Shown here one piece after another: positions 5,069 through 6,438 of a stretch of DNA of 6,438 nucleotides; within the stretch, counting starts at the first letter, position 1; each line of letters starts with the position of its first letter. Source of the stretch: an uncultured Prevotella sp. (GTDB lineage: Bacteria > Bacteroidota > Bacteroidia > Bacteroidales > Bacteroidaceae); contig CALIIG010000059.1 in assembly GCA_938018155.1 (NCBI GenBank), positions 1-6,438 on the forward strand. The letters run 5' to 3'. The notes under the pieces were generated by a model. The model saw only the letters and a program-made list of their open reading frames with translations. It ran no database searches and had not been told where the DNA came from. Position numbers and translations under genes: made by a program.

Positions 5069-6438
5069 ATGAAACTATTTACATCTGCTCAGATTCAAGA
5101 GCTGGACAAATATACCATCGAGCATGAACCCATAAAATCTGTTGATCTTATGGAAAGAGCGGCTAAGGCGATAACAACTGCCATCATGAACAAGTGGACG
5201 GAACATACACCAGTCGTTGTGTTTGCAGGCCCTGGTAATAACGGGGGTGATGCGCTGGCTGTAGCCCGACTACTTGCAGTTGAAGGTTTTAGCGTTAACG
5301 CGTATCTATTTAATATTCATAATAAGCTTTCGCCAAACTGCGAAATTAACAAAAAACGCCTTATAGAGGATAAACGAGTAAGCTTTTCAGAGATTATTCT
5401 CGACTTTGATCCACCAGAACTAAAAACAGAAACTCTTGTTGTTGACGGTCTTTTCGGGACAGGTCTTGACAAGCCTCTCATGGGCGGATTTGCATCATTA
5501 ATTAAGTATATCAACCAAAGCCAGGCTAAAGTTGTAAGTATTGATATTCCCTCAGGCCTGATGTGCGAAGATAATACCTATAATATTCGTACAAATATCA
5601 TACAGGCTGACCTTACACTGACCTTGCAACAGAAAAAACTTGCCATGCTTATGCCTGACATACAAGGCTTTATTGGCAAGCTAAAGGTGCTTGACATTCG
5701 TCTCAGCCACGAATATATCAGTAAGACCGAAGCCCCCTATCATATTATTGAAGAAACAGAACTCCGCCCCATTCTGCGTGTCCGAAACGACTTTGTACAC
5801 AAAGGAAATATGGGGCACGCGCTTATTATAGCTGGTAGTTATGGTATGGCGGGGGCGGCAGTTTTGGCTACAAAAGCTTGTTTGCGTTCAGGGGTCGGGA
5901 AAGTTACCGTGCATACGCCACGGCGAAACTATAATATCATGCAGGTATCAATTCCTGAAGCCGTATTGCAAATTGACTGCGAGGAAACTTTTTTTTCAGA
6001 GAGTGTCGACTGTAATGACTTTGATTCACTCGGAATTGGGCCTGGCTTAGGGCAAAATGAAAACTCAGCAATAGCACTGATTAGCCAACTAAGACGCACA
6101 TCCTGTCCTATTGTTGTTGACGCCGATGCACTTAACATCTTGGCCAATCATCAGGCATGGATGCAACAGTTGCCCAAAGGCATAATACTTACGCCCCATT
6201 CTGCCGAGTTCGACAGGCTGGCAGGGTCGGCTAGCAACAGCAGCTACGACAGACTGATGCGTGCTCGCGACTTAGCCGAACATATGTCAGGATACATTCT
6301 TTTAAAAGGGCACTATTCAGCTTTGTGTTTGCCAAACGGACATATTGTGTTTAATCCAACGGGCAATAGCGGTATGGCAACAGCAGGAAGTGGCGATGTT
6401 CTTACAGGAATGATTACGGCATTACTTGCCCGAGGCTA
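5069..6438 (+). CDS. nnrED: Bifunctional NAD(P)H-hydrate epimerase/dehydratase, 3'-truncated
   Basis: The frame stays open from ATG 5069 to the right edge (456 full codons), so no stop is in the window. The N-terminal YjeF_N domain (about 1-215) begins KLFTSAQIQELDKYTIEHEP, the normal family start, and has AGPGNNGGDALAVAR (53-67), DGLFGTG (126-132) and SIDIPSG with D159. It epimerises R- and S-NAD(P)HX. The C-terminal carbohydrate-kinase-like domain (about 225 onward) has KGNMGHALIIAGS (245-257), GIGPGLG (322-328), VVDADALN (349-356), LTPHSAEF (374-381) and NPTGNSGMATAGSGDVLTG (429-447) with catalytic D443. It dehydrates S-NAD(P)HX using ADP or ATP. The enzyme repairs hydrated nicotinamide cofactors in the cytosol. 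It is divergent from hpt. A full protein of roughly 500 residues is expected, so about 45 residues are missing. Confidence 0.96.
   Translation, partial: MKLFTSAQIQELDKYTIEHEPIKSVDLMERAAKAITTAIMNKWTEHTPVVVFAGPGNNGGDALAVARLLAVEGFSVNAYLFNIHNKLSPNCEINKKRLIEDKRVSFSEIILDFDPPELKTETLVVDGLFGTGLDKPLMGGFASLIKYINQSQAKVVSIDIPSGLMCEDNTYNIRTNIIQADLTLTLQQKKLAMLMPDIQGFIGKLKVLDIRLSHEYISKTEAPYHIIEETELRPILRVRNDFVHKGNMGHALIIAGSYGMAGAAVLATKACLRSGVGKVTVHTPRRNYNIMQVSIPEAVLQIDCEETFFSESVDCNDFDSLGIGPGLGQNENSAIALISQLRRTSCPIVVDADALNILANHQAWMQQLPKGIILTPHSAEFDRLAGSASNSSYDRLMRARDLAEHMSGYILLKGHYSALCLPNGHIVFNPTGNSGMATAGSGDVLTGMITALLARG

Overview
The window looks like chromosomal DNA from a Bacteroidota species, probably Bacteroidales and perhaps Prevotella-like. 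Three things point there. A TAnnTTTG (-7) element precedes both the hpt operon and nnrED, as in Bacteroidota promoters. Shine-Dalgarno sequences are generally absent. The proteins also resemble that phylum: a 190-aa adenylate kinase with a short LID, an Obg GTPase with a long acidic tail, and a YjeF-type NnrE/NnrD fusion. The genus is inference.

Layout. Positions 2-91 (+) hold the last 29 codons of purH. Positions 92-318 carry no recognisable gene. They hold a 2 x 16-bp A-rich tandem repeat, then three regularly spaced hairpin units (44-bp period) with a shared AT-rich loop but different stems, then a T-rich stretch with an 11-bp direct repeat. Positions 319-519 (+) may encode a small lysine/arginine-rich protein. 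A long bulged hairpin at 534-594 separates it from a large convergent cluster on the minus strand.

The minus-strand cluster reads hpt (4925-4389), adk (4388-3816), obgE (3747-2563), pgeF (2562-1786), then a two-domain M23 peptidase (1720-602). The hpt/adk and obgE/pgeF junctions are TAA stops abutting ATG starts with no gap. A 68-bp gap with a perfect 12-bp inverted repeat separates adk from obgE. The cluster combines purine nucleotide handling (Hpt, Adk), a ribosome-associated GTPase (ObgE), a purine-nucleoside/peptidoglycan-editing enzyme (PgeF) and an exported cell-wall hydrolase.

A 143-bp divergent intergenic region holds promoters for hpt (-) and nnrED (+). nnrED runs off the right edge. 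Its product repairs damaged NAD(P)H, and its -7 box lies so close to the ATG that the mRNA is probably leaderless or nearly so.

Most of the window is ordinary core metabolism. The least explained element is the hairpin array at 127-240, where the stems differ but remain complementary while the loop stays almost invariant. I see no defence system, mobile element, rRNA or tRNA.
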